From contig JAEZJQ010000133.1 of the NCBI GenBank assembly GCA_023436305.1, positions 1 through 15,052 on the forward strand: a stretch of DNA of 15,052 bases. Reading direction: 5' to 3'. The number at the start of each line of letters is the position of its first letter. The stretch's first letter is position 1. This DNA is from Bacillota bacterium. Its GTDB lineage: Bacteria; Bacillota; UBA4882; UBA8346. Both the position numbers and the translations under genes were made by a program. The notes beneath the pieces are model-generated. The model had not been told where the DNA came from and made no database searches. It saw nothing but the letters and a program-made list of their open reading frames with translations. Of the stretch, positions 13,825-15,052 are shown one piece after another.

Positions 13825-14034
13825 TCAGGCCAATTTTACCAGGGGCTTTTGAAAGGCGCCGTCGTGTTCTTCGAACTCGTAGTGCTCTTCGAACACGGCA
13901 TGTTCTTTAAACACGGCTTGTCCCCGGATCGGTGCACCGGATACTTTTATTATAAGATGAAAACTTCTGGGATTCTCGTCGAAGATTGCGGAGTAATACT
14001 CATATTTTGCTTTTATTTCATGGTCATGGTCTTT
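13825..14034 (-). pseudogene. Startless minus-strand ORF between AraC and glycosidase genes
   Basis: An open frame runs from just inside the AraC stop region to TGA 13825-13827 and reads IKAKYEYYSAIFDENPRSFH, then LIIKVSGAPIRGQ, then AVFKEHAVFEEHYEFEEHDG. There is no ATG or TTG and no ribosome site. The late part is a short imperfect repeat (VFKEHA, VFEEHYE, FEEHDG). It could be the degraded remains of a gene or simply the in-phase complement of repeats on the plus strand, where a 76-codon frame is also open. I do not recognise either reading. Confidence 0.25.
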
Positions 14035-14858
14035 TTATAACAGGAAGGTGAGCAACCTTTGAGTTGTCTAAAAACCCGGTTAAAGGATTTAATGCTTTCA
14101 AACCCGGCTCTGAAAGCCACTTCGGTGATGGGTTCGCCGGTGGAATTGGTTAAATATTTTGTGGCCTTAGTTATCCGGTAATTATTCAAATATTGAATAA
14201 AGGTCATTCCCGTGGCCTCCTTAAAAAATCGGGTGAAATGAAAAATACTGAAGTTCGCCGTTTTTGCGATCTCCTCCAAAGTAATCTCGCGGGTATAGTT
14301 CTGTTCTACATACTGAAAGACCTGCTCCAATCTTTCCAATCGTTTCAAGTGTTTGCTTTGCTCCAGGGATGAATATTTCTCCATGGGAACCCGGCGTAAC
14401 AAAATGACCATCAAGTCGTATAATCTGGCCTTGATGGCCAAGTGATAACCTTCCGCTTTCCGGGCGTATTCTTCCTCAATCCATAATATTTGCCGTTCCA
14501 AGTCCCGGTGGATTGGCTCATTCATTCCTTCGTTTTGAATCAGCGGAGCCGTGAATTTCCGTTCCCGCATCATGGGCGCGAAGGCTTCGAACATGGATAG
14601 TTCAAACTGAAGGATGATCCGTTTGCTCTTTTTCGGGGGAGTTATGAAGAAATGGACTTCACCCCGGCCAATCAGGAATATATTGCGAGGTTTCACCGTA
14701 TATATCTCGTTATTCAGTCCAATGTCTAACGTTTCATCCAATACATAAACAATCTCAATCTCTTCATGCCAGTGTGGTGGAAACTCCGTGATGTCCGTGA
14801 TAAATAGATTAAACGGATACTCCTCGCCCACTAAATTGCGTTGATGAAAAACCTCCAA
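14013..14858 (-). CDS. AraC-family transcriptional regulator, cupin sensor
   Basis: The product has 281 residues. Residues 1-110 or so form an AraC-type cupin: PPHWHEEIEIVYVLDETLDI and GEVHFFITPP are the two sugar-binding cupin motifs. A helical linker follows. Residues about 180-280 are the double helix-turn-helix (HTH_18): ITLEEIAKTANFSIFHFTRF, then FKEATGMTFIQYLNNYRITK, then ITEVAFRAGFESIKSFNRVF and FRQLKGCSP. Members of this size bind a sugar and activate nearby carbohydrate genes. The start is TTG 14858, 10 nt after AGGAG on the minus strand. The glycosidase-like gene lies about 282 bp downstream on the same strand and is the likely target. I see no clear operator in 14859-15052; the stretch is AT-rich with weak TTCAA/TTGAA inverted pairs. 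Confidence 0.93.
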   Translation of the reverse strand: MEVFHQRNLVGEEYPFNLFITDITEFPPHWHEEIEIVYVLDETLDIGLNNEIYTVKPRNIFLIGRGEVHFFITPPKKSKRIILQFELSMFEAFAPMMRERKFTAPLIQNEGMNEPIHRDLERQILWIEEEYARKAEGYHLAIKARLYDLMVILLRRVPMEKYSSLEQSKHLKRLERLEQVFQYVEQNYTREITLEEIAKTANFSIFHFTRFFKEATGMTFIQYLNNYRITKATKYLTNSTGEPITEVAFRAGFESIKSFNRVFRQLKGCSPSCYKKTMTMK

Positions 14859-15052
14859 TGATTTCTCGCTCCTATATATTTCAATTATTGATTTGAAGAT
14901 GATGATCCATAAAAGCCCAAAGCATACTTGTCCCGGTCAAAGATTGTTTAATAATACTCAATTATTGCCGTAATTCAAATATTCCAATGATTGAAATATC
15001 TCTCTTTTAATTTCGCATTGCCATCGTAGAGATCATTTTCTACATTTCCCAT

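Overview
The window looks like a bacterial chromosome of roughly 45% GC. Shine-Dalgarno sites are strong (GGAGG or GGGGGAG, 7-10 nt before the start), TTG and GTG starts occur, and one SigA-type promoter can be seen, so I infer a Firmicutes-like lineage. Several genes make sense only with an outer membrane or an elaborate envelope: a CsgG-like protein, LolA/DUF4412-like secreted proteins and the broken end of an OmpA-type domain. A diderm Firmicute (for example a Limnochordia or Hydrogenispora relative) would fit. This is inference from gene content.

Bases 1-4780 (+ strand) hold a run of envelope genes: two exported proteins of unknown function (31-675, 784-1347), a possible small protein (1459-1641), two tandem LolA/DUF4412-like exported paralogues (1696-2274, 2293-2868), a CsgG-like protein with an extra C-terminal domain (3087-4040), and a conserved two-helix membrane protein (4085-4780). 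The gaps carry gene debris. A 61-bp copy of the transmembrane part of the last gene sits at 709-769, and an OmpA C-terminal tail lies at 2879-2980.

Bases 4781-10400 have low coding density and look like a graveyard of mobile or recombining DNA. They contain a frameshifted IS256-family transposase tail (about 5085-5300), a minus-strand gene end with its own terminator (5352-5540), and two C-terminal relics of Hint (hedgehog/intein-type) domains (6118-6390 and about 10062-10190). There is also an unidentified broken ORF (about 8165-8350), a palindrome cluster (8427-8590), a 42-bp minisatellite built from 21-bp units (about 8737-8987), and three hairpins (9041-9157). Intact genes inside this region are a DUF2721 membrane protein, an ANT(6)-like aminoglycoside adenylyltransferase, an exported SagB/nitroreductase-like protein, and a P-loop kinase-like protein with its own promoter.

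Bases 10280-14858 (- strand) read AraC-family regulator, then a TIM-barrel glycosidase-like protein, then a MATE transporter, then a strong intrinsic terminator. The AraC/glycosidase pair looks like a sugar-responsive regulator beside its target. The MATE gene follows about 206 bp later and may or may not be co-transcribed. No tRNA, rRNA, CRISPR array or intact insertion sequence was seen.
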